NCBI GenBank assembly: GCA_001464795.1
Contig: LNEB01000003.1
Location: forward strand, 1 to 64,000
Direction of reading: 5' to 3'
DNA length: 64,000 nucleotides
DNA from: Bdellovibrionales bacterium Ga0074139
Lineage (GTDB): Bacteria; Bdellovibrionota; Bdellovibrionia; Bdellovibrionales; Bdellovibrionaceae
Below the pieces are notes generated by a model. The model saw nothing but the letters and a program-made list of their open reading frames with translations, made no database searches and was not told where the DNA came from. This document shows, piece by piece, positions 23,810-31,990 of the stretch. Each line of letters starts with the position of its first letter. Within the stretch, counting starts at the first letter, position 1. A program made the position numbers and the translations under genes.

Positions 23810-25531
23810 ATGTCACAAGCCATTTCTAAAACTATGCTCATCGTAAAATCAGATGCCAATAGTCTGAAAGGTGTGGAGCAATTTTTAAAAAATCGCGAGT
23901 GGAATATTGTCTCTACCAATGACATGAAAAAAGCCATTGGAACCTTGGTTACAATGAAGCCATCTTTTGTTTTAATTACCGTGGATCACCCCAGTAAAAA
24001 AATGGCCAAGTTTCCTAAGATTGTGAATTCCGCTTTTCAAACCTGTGTGATGATGTTTGCTGAAAAGTCGACTACGGCCTCGTTTAAAGCCCTTATGGAT
24101 TCTGGAATTGATTACAGAATTAATCCTCCAGTGACAGGTCCTGCCATCGAGCGTGCTGTTAATAAGTATCTTCGTGATTTAGAAACGGCCGCAAAAATCA
24201 AAGAAACAGGAACTATTGGCGGTGATGAAAAAAGTAATTTTGATTTTAGCGTAGAAGTAAAATCTGGCGAGCAGAAAAAAGATGGGTTTGTGACGATGAC
24301 AGCTTCATCCAGTAGTACTGAGGGTGAAGCAGACCCCATGATGAAATCTCTTCTTGCTCAATTGGCAAATGATGATGACAGTGACGAGAATAGTGGAATC
24401 GCTTTTACTCCCGTTCATGAACAGGGTCCAAAAGCTGCAAAAAGTGGAATCGCTCACGCAGGATCATTGCAGACACCGGGTCCAAGCACAGACGCTGAAG
24501 ATGGTTTATTCATACCCACGCAAGAGAAAAATAAAAAGGAATCAAAAGCTCACGAAATTGAAAGTACATCTGTAGATACCATGATGTACAATCCAGATGG
24601 CACTTTAAAAAAAGGCCAAGATGTCATGATTGGTCGAGCTAAAACTCAGAATGGTGCTGGCTACGATCCCGGAGAAAATGTTTCTGGAAAAAATCAACAA
24701 CCTGACTATGATCCCTCAAAGCCCAGTGAAAGTCTTATCATTGGTCAAAGTGGCAATGAAAAAAAGAAAAACAAATCCAGCCTCTCTCAGGATGTAACAA
24801 AAGTTAAAGAGGGTGGAATTTTTAATGACGAATCGGTGTTTGTAAAAGGTGTGAACCAAAGCCTGGACTCCACAGTGGTCAAAGGCAGTGGAGAAACACA
24901 AACTTATTTAGAAGACAATTCTCACTTGGCCTGTATCGTGGTTGAAAGTCCTAAATTTAGTGGCTACCTGGTGGCAGCCCTCGGAAAAGACAAAAAAATC
25001 GATGACGAATTCGTTGAACTTGTCAGATCAAAACTGATGAAGTTTTTAAGGGACGCCGGTGAGCCCATCGATAATGAAGCCAATATGCAAGTCAAAGTGA
25101 AGCGAGTGGATTTTGAAGGGTGGGCACTGGAATACGCCCAATTTTTACGTAAGTCTGTACATAAAGGTGATGAAGTGGCCATGGCTTTTTTCCCCTTTGC
25201 AGAGGCACAAACAAAAGTAGGAATATCAGCTAAGGAAAACATGGTCTCTGTGAAAACAGTGGAAATTGAAGCAGGAAAGCCTTTAGAGTTTAATATGTAT
25301 ATTTATTTGCCAACGAATAAAAAATACATCTTATACACTCCACAAGGGGCCGTATTTCAAGAGGTTCAAAAGGATCGCCTGATTCGTCAAGGTGTGGGTG
25401 AAATTCACATTCAAAAACAAGACGTACAAAACTTAAGTAAATATAAAGCACAAAATCATTTGAATTCATTAATTGATAAGTATGAAACAAAAGGCTCTGA
25501 AAAATCAGAGCCTAAGAAAAAAGCTTCTTAA
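23810..25531 (+). CDS. Pseudo-receiver protein with long linker and unknown C-terminal domain
   Basis: 573 aa. Residues 8-125 fold like a response-regulator receiver (MLIVKSDANSLKGVEQFLKN at the first strand and helix, PSFVLITVDHPSK where the phospho-Asp strand would be). The acidic pocket (DD) and the canonical phospho-acceptor context are lacking, so it is probably not phosphorylated in the usual way. Residues about 135-360 are a hydrophilic, low-complexity linker. Residues about 370-560 form a second folded domain, partly beta-rich, not recognised. Cytosolic by composition. It follows pstB by 64 nt and could be cotranscribed with it. Confidence 0.65.
   Translation: MSQAISKTMLIVKSDANSLKGVEQFLKNREWNIVSTNDMKKAIGTLVTMKPSFVLITVDHPSKKMAKFPKIVNSAFQTCVMMFAEKSTTASFKALMDSGIDYRINPPVTGPAIERAVNKYLRDLETAAKIKETGTIGGDEKSNFDFSVEVKSGEQKKDGFVTMTASSSSTEGEADPMMKSLLAQLANDDDSDENSGIAFTPVHEQGPKAAKSGIAHAGSLQTPGPSTDAEDGLFIPTQEKNKKESKAHEIESTSVDTMMYNPDGTLKKGQDVMIGRAKTQNGAGYDPGENVSGKNQQPDYDPSKPSESLIIGQSGNEKKKNKSSLSQDVTKVKEGGIFNDESVFVKGVNQSLDSTVVKGSGETQTYLEDNSHLACIVVESPKFSGYLVAALGKDKKIDDEFVELVRSKLMKFLRDAGEPIDNEANMQVKVKRVDFEGWALEYAQFLRKSVHKGDEVAMAFFPFAEAQTKVGISAKENMVSVKTVEIEAGKPLEFNMYIYLPTNKKYILYTPQGAVFQEVQKDRLIRQGVGEIHIQKQDVQNLSKYKAQNHLNSLIDKYETKGSEKSEPKKKAS
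25492..25513 (-). terminator. Terminator hairpin inside the opposing gene's 3' end
   Basis: The perfect 9-bp stem aggctctga/tcagagcct with loop aaaa lies within the last codons of the pseudo-receiver gene. Read on the minus strand it is followed by ttttgttt, so it fits a Rho-independent terminator for the convergent secreted-protein gene that ends at 25544, about 30 nt upstream of the stem. The plus strand has only A-rich sequence after it. Confidence 0.65.
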
Positions 25532-25543
25532 AGAAAAACGCCT

Positions 25544-26158
25544 TTAAAGAGCAAAACAGATTTCATAGCGGCTAACAGAGCGACTTGCGTCAAGCGATGA
25601 AGAAAACAGTAAATTAGAACTCAAACTTTCTTTATTATCTATTGAAGTTTCAATAATAAGAACAGGAATACTGTTTTTGTCATTATATCTCATCGTTGAA
25701 ACAGCTGGGATTGCATGTTTTTTCCCGGAATCCAAATTGGTGTAAGTCACTTCATTTGGTAGCGTGTGTCCACTCGCTGTGAATTTCCAGGTGGCAGAAG
25801 GGTAGGCATCTTCTTTGTCAGCTTCATAGTTGATGACAAAATAGTCGCTTGTGACCTGGTTGTTTTCAGAAAAAGTCAGCACTCGTTTGTTGTAGGCAAT
25901 GACCTCTTCTGGCTTGTAATAGCTCGTATAATAGTGAGAACAGATCAATTTACTATTTTTAGCTGTCAAGCGCTTGAGGTGCTCTGAAGTCAAAACAACA
26001 GATCCTCTAAAGAGTTTATGAGCCATAATGTGTGGCTCAAATTCAATTTTTTCACTTGTTGTTTCATCCGTAAGTCTTGCACCTTGAAGGCTATTTGTGT
26101 TGGCAGAAGATGAAAGCGCAATAAGCAATATTATTGAGGCTGAAATTATTTTATTCAT
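25544..26158 (-). CDS. Secreted protein, unknown function
   Basis: 204 aa from the ATG at 26158 (MNKIISASIILLIALSSSANT), chosen for its signal peptide and the aaagga Shine-Dalgarno; the frame continues 14 codons upstream without either. The mature protein is mixed alpha/beta, with one Cys near the middle (KLICSHYY) and one near the end (RYEICFAL). No family recognised. The upstream 250-nt gap (26159-26408) is strongly AT-rich and probably holds divergent promoters for this gene and the next. Confidence 0.7.
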   Translation of the reverse strand: MNKIISASIILLIALSSSANTNSLQGARLTDETTSEKIEFEPHIMAHKLFRGSVVLTSEHLKRLTAKNSKLICSHYYTSYYKPEEVIAYNKRVLTFSENNQVTSDYFVINYEADKEDAYPSATWKFTASGHTLPNEVTYTNLDSGKKHAIPAVSTMRYNDKNSIPVLIIETSIDNKESLSSNLLFSSSLDASRSVSRYEICFAL

Positions 26159-26408
26159 GCAATTTCCTTTGTTAGAGTTGAGGTCACAATATAGTTTCAA
26201 AATTAGGTATAAAAATAGATAAAAAAAATTAATATTTTCGAAAAAGATTAATCTGATCTTAAATTGTAAAACTTATATTATTTTATTATTAAATTTAAAC
26301 CTGTTTATTAATTTTATTCATCTATATTTAAATTTCATTTGAGTGTTTATTAGTGCTCCATTTGATAAAAATTTTTTATCAAGACATCAACTATTGTAAG
26401 GAGATTTT

Positions 26409-26864
26409 ATGAAAAAGGTATTGACTCTAGTGAGTCTTGTATTGTTTCAAACAGCGACATTCGCAGAAACCGTGTATCGAGAGCGTTTGAATGAGTTACG
26501 GTACTATCACCCTACAGATGGTATAAATCTTACACTAATACCATGCTATAATTCGCGGAAAATATTTGAAGAAGTACTCAATTTTCAAATTGAGCAGGAT
26601 TATTTTGAATTTGTAGCAAACTGTGAACCTGAAAGCGTCAGTGAAACTTTAATGATCGCTGAAGTTCGAACAACTTTATCAAAGGGTCGCTACCGAACGC
26701 CCAGTTATTGCTTCACTGGAGATACTAGGCATTACAGAAGGGCATTATCAATTTTGTCGACAAAAAAGATAGATATTAAATTGGTCACGAATCAAAATGA
26801 AAACAGTTGCGAGACTCAAAAAAAAGGGAGTCTTGATGTCTATTTCGAAATTAGAATCAATTAG
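26409..26864 (+). CDS. Small secreted protein, unknown function
   Basis: 151 aa with a signal peptide (MKKVLTLVSLVLFQTATFAE, cleavage after TFA) and an aaggag Shine-Dalgarno at the right distance. Four Cys in the mature part (IPCYNS, ANCEPE, SYCFTG, NSCETQ) suggest two disulfides. The C-terminal LDVYFEIRI looks like a final beta strand. It is followed after 9 nt by an 81-aa exported protein, probably cotranscribed. Confidence 0.65.
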   Translation: MKKVLTLVSLVLFQTATFAETVYRERLNELRYYHPTDGINLTLIPCYNSRKIFEEVLNFQIEQDYFEFVANCEPESVSETLMIAEVRTTLSKGRYRTPSYCFTGDTRHYRRALSILSTKKIDIKLVTNQNENSCETQKKGSLDVYFEIRIN

Positions 26865-26873
26865 GAATGACTC

Positions 26874-27119
26874 GTGCAAAAGCTTAAATTTATATTTTTA
26901 TTGATTTTTTTCTCGCCTCATTTATTTCTTTCACACACAGAATCTTCTCTGTGTGAAGAAATTCAAGTTTTTGATGAACAAAGTAGGATGTTGAAAAGCC
27001 ATGAATTGTGCTCTTACGTGTATATTCAAGCGGTCCAACAGATTATTCATCTTGAGTCTTCAGAGTTCCGACAACTCGATCAGGACAAAAGTCTTCAAGT
27101 CATGAGATACGATAAATGA
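26874..27119 (+). CDS. Very small exported protein, unknown function
   Basis: 81 aa from a GTG at 26874, with taggaat upstream overlapping the previous stop. The N-terminal segment (KLKFIFLLIFFSPHLFLSHT) is a signal peptide. The mature part of about 60 residues is helical and contains two Cys (SSLCEEI and HELCSYV). It sits between a secreted-protein gene and the first TIGR02147 regulator. No family recognised. Confidence 0.5.
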   Translation: MQKLKFIFLLIFFSPHLFLSHTESSLCEEIQVFDEQSRMLKSHELCSYVYIQAVQQIIHLESSEFRQLDQDKSLQVMRYDK

Positions 27120-27210
27120 GCTATAAATTTTACAGAGGCCTTTCATTTAACAAAATTTTACTTTATTATAAAAGCAATAGAAACTTTATTATATAATAAA
27201 TAAGGATTAT

Positions 27211-28026
27211 ATGCTCAATCAGCTACTAGATTATGAGGACTACAAGGAATACATCATCAATCGTATTGAAATAGACCCCCTTAAGAAGGGTCTAAAAAAT
27301 AAGATTTCTGAATTTATTCAATGTCAGCCTTCTTATCTGTCACAAGTGTTAAATGGGTTTGCTCACTTAACCCTGGAACAAGCTCACAGGCTTAATGTTT
27401 TTTTTCATCATACGGCATCAGAATCACGATACTTTCTGTTGCTGGTGGAAAAAGATCGTTCAGGCAGTGTGGAGCTTAAAGACTTTTTCTTATTGCAGAT
27501 CCGAGAGATGCAACAAGCGAAGTTTAATATCAAAAAACGCTTAGCAAAAACAGATGATATACCAGAAAAAGATCGGCATCGCTATTACAGCACATGGTTT
27601 TACTCGGCTATCCATGTGGCACTTTCAGTACCAGAAAATCAAAGTGCTGAAATATTAGCTCAGAAATTTCATCTGCCTGAAGCTTTAGTTTATGATGTGA
27701 TCCACTTCCTAGAAGAAATTGGTTTGATTGAAAAAGTGAATAATCAATTCAAAGTCACCAATCGATCCATTCATTTGGGTCGAGATTCCGAATTCGTGCA
27801 AAGGCATCATATCAACTGGCGCAGTCAGTGTTTGCAGTCTGTGGAAAAAAACCTTGAAGAGGATATGCATTACTCCTCTGTGATCGCGATATCACTGAAA
27901 GATGCTGAAAAAATAAAGGAACTATGGCTCGAGTGCATAGATAAAATGCGTAAAATAATAAAGCCCTCAAAAGAGGAAGAAGTCTTTGCTTTGACCATGG
28001 ATTTTTTCAAAGTCAAAGGCTTGTAA
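27211..28026 (+). CDS. TIGR02147-family putative regulator (copy 1)
   Basis: 271 aa. It matches the TIGR02147 layout known mainly from Fibrobacter and Bdellovibrio. An N-terminal helix-turn-helix-like segment (ISEFIQCQPSYLSQVLNGFA, then LTLEQAHRLNVFF) is followed by a winged-helix-like region (ILAQKFHLPEALVYDVIHFLEEIGLI) and a C-terminal helical domain ending in VFALTMDFFKV. Cytosolic, probable DNA-binding protein; function in the family is not established. An AT-rich promoter region with tataat-like boxes (27170-27200) precedes it. It is followed 36 nt later by a secreted-protein gene, an arrangement repeated at 60 kb. Confidence 0.85.
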   Translation: MLNQLLDYEDYKEYIINRIEIDPLKKGLKNKISEFIQCQPSYLSQVLNGFAHLTLEQAHRLNVFFHHTASESRYFLLLVEKDRSGSVELKDFFLLQIREMQQAKFNIKKRLAKTDDIPEKDRHRYYSTWFYSAIHVALSVPENQSAEILAQKFHLPEALVYDVIHFLEEIGLIEKVNNQFKVTNRSIHLGRDSEFVQRHHINWRSQCLQSVEKNLEEDMHYSSVIAISLKDAEKIKELWLECIDKMRKIIKPSKEEEVFALTMDFFKVKGL

Positions 28027-28062
28027 ATTGCAAAAACACTACAACGTAATAAGGATTCAATT

Positions 28063-28896
28063 ATGAACACGTTCAGTTTCGCTTGCCTGATGAAAATGGG
28101 GCCTAGATGGGTCAGCTGTCTAGTTCTTCTACAGTTGATAAGCACTGTGGCTTGGGCCCAGCCTGTTCATCGTTTCCTGCAAGACCGTCCTCAAAAAGAG
28201 TTGGTTTTGAAATCCATTAACCTAAAGTCTATGAATCCCCAGCAGAAAAAAAACTTTTTTGATGCTGTCAGTTCCAAATCTGTAAGTTCACTGCAAGGGA
28301 CTGAAAGCAGTGGTGGTGGTTCTGTTGTGCTTAAAGGTGACCAATGGATTCTTTCTGATTTTTCGTCGATCAGCCCCGCTGTTCAAGACTCACGGCCTGA
28401 GCAAAATGAAACGGCTCAGATTCGGTTTTCAAAATCAGCCGATTCATTGTTTAGCACATTGGATGGTTGGAAAAATTTGAAGTATGATTTAGTGGGAACA
28501 TTGGCCTCTGTGGCTTTAAGCTCTTCTGTTCAGTGGACTTTGGCTGAATTTGAATCAGAAGCCAATTTAGCGGCTTATTATTTATCAAATCGAAAGATTA
28601 AAAAGTATGAGGTTGTGGTTTTCGAGCCTGTCATCACGCGCCTGGGTGCCACAAGTCTTGAAGGTTTGTTGCTTCATGAAAGCTTAAGACATGTGCAATT
28701 GGGACTTGTTGGTAATCACTTCGGTGACCAAAATTTGGAAAAAATGACAGCCATGATGATTTTGTGCGAGCCCACCTCTAAGCTCAGCTTTTATTTGCAA
28801 AGCCTTTTATACAATCAAAATCAATGGGCTGATGATACTTACGGTTCATTCGATGAGCTTATGAGCTCAAGTTGCAACAGAAGGGATCTAAAATGA
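28063..28896 (+). CDS. Secreted protein of the TIGR02147-linked type
   Basis: 277 aa with a signal peptide ending around VAWAQ (residue 32-33) and an aagga Shine-Dalgarno. Features shared loosely with the secreted proteins at 60.8 and 61.9 kb are a Gly-rich start of the mature chain (SSGGGSVVL), a central segment, and a helix with LLHESLRHVQLG (about residue 205) where the 61.9-kb protein has LHEIFYHEAL. The family is common beside TIGR02147 genes in Bdellovibrio-type genomes by my recollection; no activity is known. Its stop overlaps the next start (ATGA). Confidence 0.65.
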   Translation: MNTFSFACLMKMGPRWVSCLVLLQLISTVAWAQPVHRFLQDRPQKELVLKSINLKSMNPQQKKNFFDAVSSKSVSSLQGTESSGGGSVVLKGDQWILSDFSSISPAVQDSRPEQNETAQIRFSKSADSLFSTLDGWKNLKYDLVGTLASVALSSSVQWTLAEFESEANLAAYYLSNRKIKKYEVVVFEPVITRLGATSLEGLLLHESLRHVQLGLVGNHFGDQNLEKMTAMMILCEPTSKLSFYLQSLLYNQNQWADDTYGSFDELMSSSCNRRDLK

Positions 28897-29345
28897 TTTC
28901 AATATTATTGTTAACAATGCAGCTAATAGCTGGGGCTCCTCCGGGAACCACTGCGGATTTGTACTTTCAAAAAGCTATGAATATGTCTGCTCAAGAGCTC
29001 TCCAAAACAGGCTCCCGGTCCTGCGTGGACGGTATTCAGCCAGATGAATCAGTCAGGGGTTACGGCAATACTATGCAAAACGCGCAAACCCATTTTATTT
29101 TAAAATGTATGCGAAAAAAGTGTGAAACTCTGGATCAGGAAATTGCTTTTGAAAAAAATGAAATTTTGAATTCAGATCATGCAGAGGTTGCTGAACTTTT
29201 ACGCTTTTATGGCTTGGATCCAAAAATTTTGAACGGTATCGATCGATCTCGAGTGTCCACTTCGGGTTCTTGTCAGAACAGCACGGCACTCACTCGAATG
29301 TTTGTGTTTGATGTTTGCGCTTCAAGACCTCTCGCATGTTTTTAA
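28893..29345 (+). CDS. Small secreted Cys-containing protein, unknown function
   Basis: 150 aa from the ATG at 28893, which overlaps the previous stop and has agaaggg upstream. The signal peptide is MISILLLTMQLIAGA. The mature part has six Cys, including SRSCVDG, LKCMRKKCETL and the last residues LACF, and so is probably disulfide-bonded. It is the third gene of a likely operon: regulator, secreted protein, secreted Cys protein. No family recognised. Confidence 0.6.
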   Translation: MISILLLTMQLIAGAPPGTTADLYFQKAMNMSAQELSKTGSRSCVDGIQPDESVRGYGNTMQNAQTHFILKCMRKKCETLDQEIAFEKNEILNSDHAEVAELLRFYGLDPKILNGIDRSRVSTSGSCQNSTALTRMFVFDVCASRPLACF

Positions 29346-29445
29346 TCCTTTAGGCTTTCTGCGTCAAAAGTGGACGAATGCATGGGGGCCCCTGTATCAC
29401 CAAGGGCTCGTTTGAATTTAAATCGTCTGAAAGGATACTTGGACT

Positions 29446-31506
29446 ATGTCATCCTACGTAACGCTGCCTTTAATATCAGGTTTCATCGGCCTCATCGTGG
29501 CTTTGTTTTTTTATTTTCGTGTGAAGGCTCAGCCCTCCGGAAATGAAACAATGAACCGAATCGCGTCCTATATCCGTGAAGGCTCCATGGCTTTTCTGGT
29601 GCGCGAATATAAAGTATTAGCTGTTTATGCTGTCATCGTTGCAGCTGCTCTTTACTGGCAATTGGGAATGGAATCAGCCATCTGGTTTTTACTCGGCGCC
29701 TTTTTAAGTTTACTCGCTGGCTTTTTTGGAATGAAAGCAGCCACTTTTGCAAACGTCAGAACCACTCAAGCAGCAGCTTTGGGTTCAAAACCCAATGCTT
29801 TGTTAATCGCTTTGGACGGTGGAGCAGTTATGGGTCTTGCGGTAGCAGGACTGGGGCTTATCGGTCTTGGTGCTTTGTTTATGGTTTATAAAGATAGCGC
29901 TAATGTGGGAACCATTCTTCACGCCTTTGCCGTGGGTGCTTCATCCATTGCTTTGTTTGCCAGAATTGGTGGCGGAATTTACACGAAAGCTGCTGACGTG
30001 GGTGCTGATATTGCTGGAAAAGTGATTGAAGGAATCCCTGAAGATGACCCCCGTAACCCCGGTGTAATTGCAGATAACGTGGGTGATAACGTGGGTGACG
30101 TAGCAGGAATGGGTGCCGATATTTATGAATCCATGGTAGCTGCCATCGTGTCTGCTATGGCGATCGCTTTGACAATTCCAGCCACAGGCATCCAGTCTTT
30201 GATGCCTCAGGCTGGTGAAGTGGAACTTCGCGAAATGGCCGTTGGATTGCCATTATTTTTATCAGCCGTGGGACTTATTATTTCCTTAGCTGTTATTTTT
30301 ATTACTCGATTGCTTAAAAACATGAAGCCCGCTTTTGTGCTTCGTTTATCTTTAATGATTCCAGCCGTGCTCTTAACTATTGTCAGTTACTTCTTGATGC
30401 CTTCTTTAGGTGTTTCTCAAGGCGTGACCCTTGCTCTTGCAAGTGGTGCCATCGGTGGAGCCTTGATCGGACTGATCACAGAGTACTACACAGCGGCTCG
30501 CCCGATCAGGCTTGTGGCTCAAGCTAATTTAACAGGTCCCGCAACAGGAATCATCCGTGGTCTTGCTGTTGGTATGGAATCTGTTGCGATTCCCATGTTA
30601 ATCGTTGTGGCGGCTGCCTACGTAGCTGACTCTGCTTTAGGTCTTTATGGAATTGCTTTGTCAGCTGTTGGTATGCTTGCGGGAACTGCTGTTGTAATGA
30701 CAGTGGATGCTTACGGGCCAATTGCGGATAACGCGGGTGGAATTTCAGAGATGTCAGGTCTTGGCAAAGAAGTTCGTGCCATCACTGACGAGCTCGATGC
30801 CGTGGGGAACACAACAGCTGCCATCGGAAAAGGTTTTGCCATTGGTTCAGCGATTTTAACAGTTGTGGCTTTATTTTCTGCCTTCAACATGGAAGTGAAT
30901 CACGTCCGTGAAAAAGCAGGAATGGCTGCCATATCATTAGATCTTACATCATCAGGTGTTTTGATCGGTCTTCTGATTGGATCCATTTTACCATTCTTAG
31001 TGGGTTCAACAACAATGACAGCCGTGGGCCGTGCAGCAGGTGCTATCGTTGAAGAAATTCGCAGACAATTTAAAGAAATTCCGGGTCTTCTTCAAGGAAC
31101 TGCAGAACCAGAACCCGCAAGAATTGTTGACATTGCCACTCGTGCAGCTCTTTTAGAAATGATTGTTCCTGGAATGATCGCAGTCCTTGCGCCCATTATC
31201 GTAGGCTTCACTTTAGGCCCTGCAGCTCTTGCAGGAACTTTAGCAGGATCTTTAGCAGTAGGGGCCACGATGGCTTTGTTTATGGCCAATGCGGGTGGTG
31301 CTTGGGATAACGCTAAAAAATTCATTGAAAAAGGTGGAATGCCAGGACACGCAAAAGGTTCAGAAGTTCATAAGGCAGCCGTAGTGGGTGACACTGTGGG
31401 TGATCCTTTCAAAGATACTTCTGGCCCAGGTGTCAGTATTCTGATCAAAGTCATGAGCGTTGTGGCACTTCTAATTGCTCAACTGATCGCGTTGATCGGC
31501 AACTGA
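29446..31506 (+). CDS. hppA: Membrane-bound K+-dependent pyrophosphatase (ion-translocating)
   Basis: 686 aa with about 16 membrane helices. It couples hydrolysis of pyrophosphate to pumping of H+ or Na+ across the inner membrane. The substrate motif [19 protein letters not shown] (around residues 200-218) and the second acidic cluster ([18 protein letters not shown]) are intact. The stretch GNTTAAIG (about residues 453-460) has Ala and Gly where K+-independent enzymes have Lys and Thr, indicating the K+-dependent class. Which ion is pumped cannot be read safely from this. It is followed by a terminator-like hairpin. Confidence 0.95.
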   Translation: MSSYVTLPLISGFIGLIVALFFYFRVKAQPSGNETMNRIASYIREGSMAFLVREYKVLAVYAVIVAAALYWQLGMESAIWFLLGAFLSLLAGFFGMKAATFANVRTTQAAALGSKPNALLIALDGGAVMGLAVAGLGLIGLGALFMVYKDSANVGTILHAFAVGASSIALFARIGGGIYTKAADVGADIAGKVIEGIPEDDPRNPGVIADNVGDNVGDVAGMGADIYESMVAAIVSAMAIALTIPATGIQSLMPQAGEVELREMAVGLPLFLSAVGLIISLAVIFITRLLKNMKPAFVLRLSLMIPAVLLTIVSYFLMPSLGVSQGVTLALASGAIGGALIGLITEYYTAARPIRLVAQANLTGPATGIIRGLAVGMESVAIPMLIVVAAAYVADSALGLYGIALSAVGMLAGTAVVMTVDAYGPIADNAGGISEMSGLGKEVRAITDELDAVGNTTAAIGKGFAIGSAILTVVALFSAFNMEVNHVREKAGMAAISLDLTSSGVLIGLLIGSILPFLVGSTTMTAVGRAAGAIVEEIRRQFKEIPGLLQGTAEPEPARIVDIATRAALLEMIVPGMIAVLAPIIVGFTLGPAALAGTLAGSLAVGATMALFMANAGGAWDNAKKFIEKGGMPGHAKGSEVHKAAVVGDTVGDPFKDTSGPGVSILIKVMSVVALLIAQLIALIGN

Positions 31507-31550
31507 TCTTATACTTAGGTCTAGGGGATTTTCCCGGCCTTGAGAAAATG

Positions 31551-31602
31551 AAAAACCTCCTGTGAACTCATTGAAATGATGAATTTATCAGGAGGTTTTT
31601 TT
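31551..31602 (+). promoter_or_regulatory. Terminator-like hairpin that contains the Shine-Dalgarno of the next gene
   Basis: The 12-bp arms aaaaacctcctg (31551-31562) and caggaggttttt (31589-31600) enclose a 26-nt loop and are followed by further T. It would end hppA transcription. The right arm also carries aggagg, placed 7 nt before the ATG at 31603, so the folded form would hide the ribosome site of the Cys-rich protein. Termination and translation control would be two outcomes of one structure. Confidence 0.7.
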
Positions 31603-31971
31603 ATGCGGTTTTTAATACCAATTTTGTTTGTCAGCCAGTTTGCGATGGCAGATGGTCCCTGCAAAGCCGACCGTGAAAAGCTATGTGGTAGTGTTGAAAA
31701 AGGTGGTGGAGCCATCATGAAGTGTATGAAGGAAAATGAAGCTCAGCTCAGTCAAGAGTGCAAAGACTATCGTATTTCAAAAAAAGCAGAAATGAAAGAG
31801 GCCATGAAAGACATCCATGCCGCCTGTGAAGCCGACGTGGAATCCCTTTGTGCTGATGTGGAAAAAGGCAAAGGCCGAGTGATGAAGTGTCTAAAAGAAA
31901 ACCGGGACAAAGTTTCTGATACTTGTAAGGCTGAACTCAAAGAAAAAAAAGAAAATCGAAAACGTAAGTAA
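31603..31971 (+). CDS. Secreted Cys-rich GLG1-type repeat protein
   Basis: 122 aa from the ATG at 31603, chosen for the aggagg 7 nt upstream and the clean signal peptide (MRFLIPILFVSQFAMA). Two repeats follow, each with the C-x6-C-x12-C-x11-C spacing of the Cys_rich_FGFR/GLG1 repeat: CKADREKLCG...MKCMKEN...QECKDY and CEADVESLCA...MKCLKEN...DTCKAEL. In eukaryotes such repeats occur in Golgi protein 1; in bacteria they are short periplasmic proteins of unknown role. Lys-rich tail (KEKKENRKRK). Confidence 0.82.
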   Translation: MRFLIPILFVSQFAMADGPCKADREKLCGSVEKGGGAIMKCMKENEAQLSQECKDYRISKKAEMKEAMKDIHAACEADVESLCADVEKGKGRVMKCLKENRDKVSDTCKAELKEKKENRKRK

Positions 31972-31990
31972 TAAAAAATGAGTTGAGCTT

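Noticed and set aside
25492-25513. Terminator for the plus-strand pseudo-receiver gene
   Set aside because: The stem is inside the coding region and followed by A-rich sequence on the plus strand; it only fits the minus strand.
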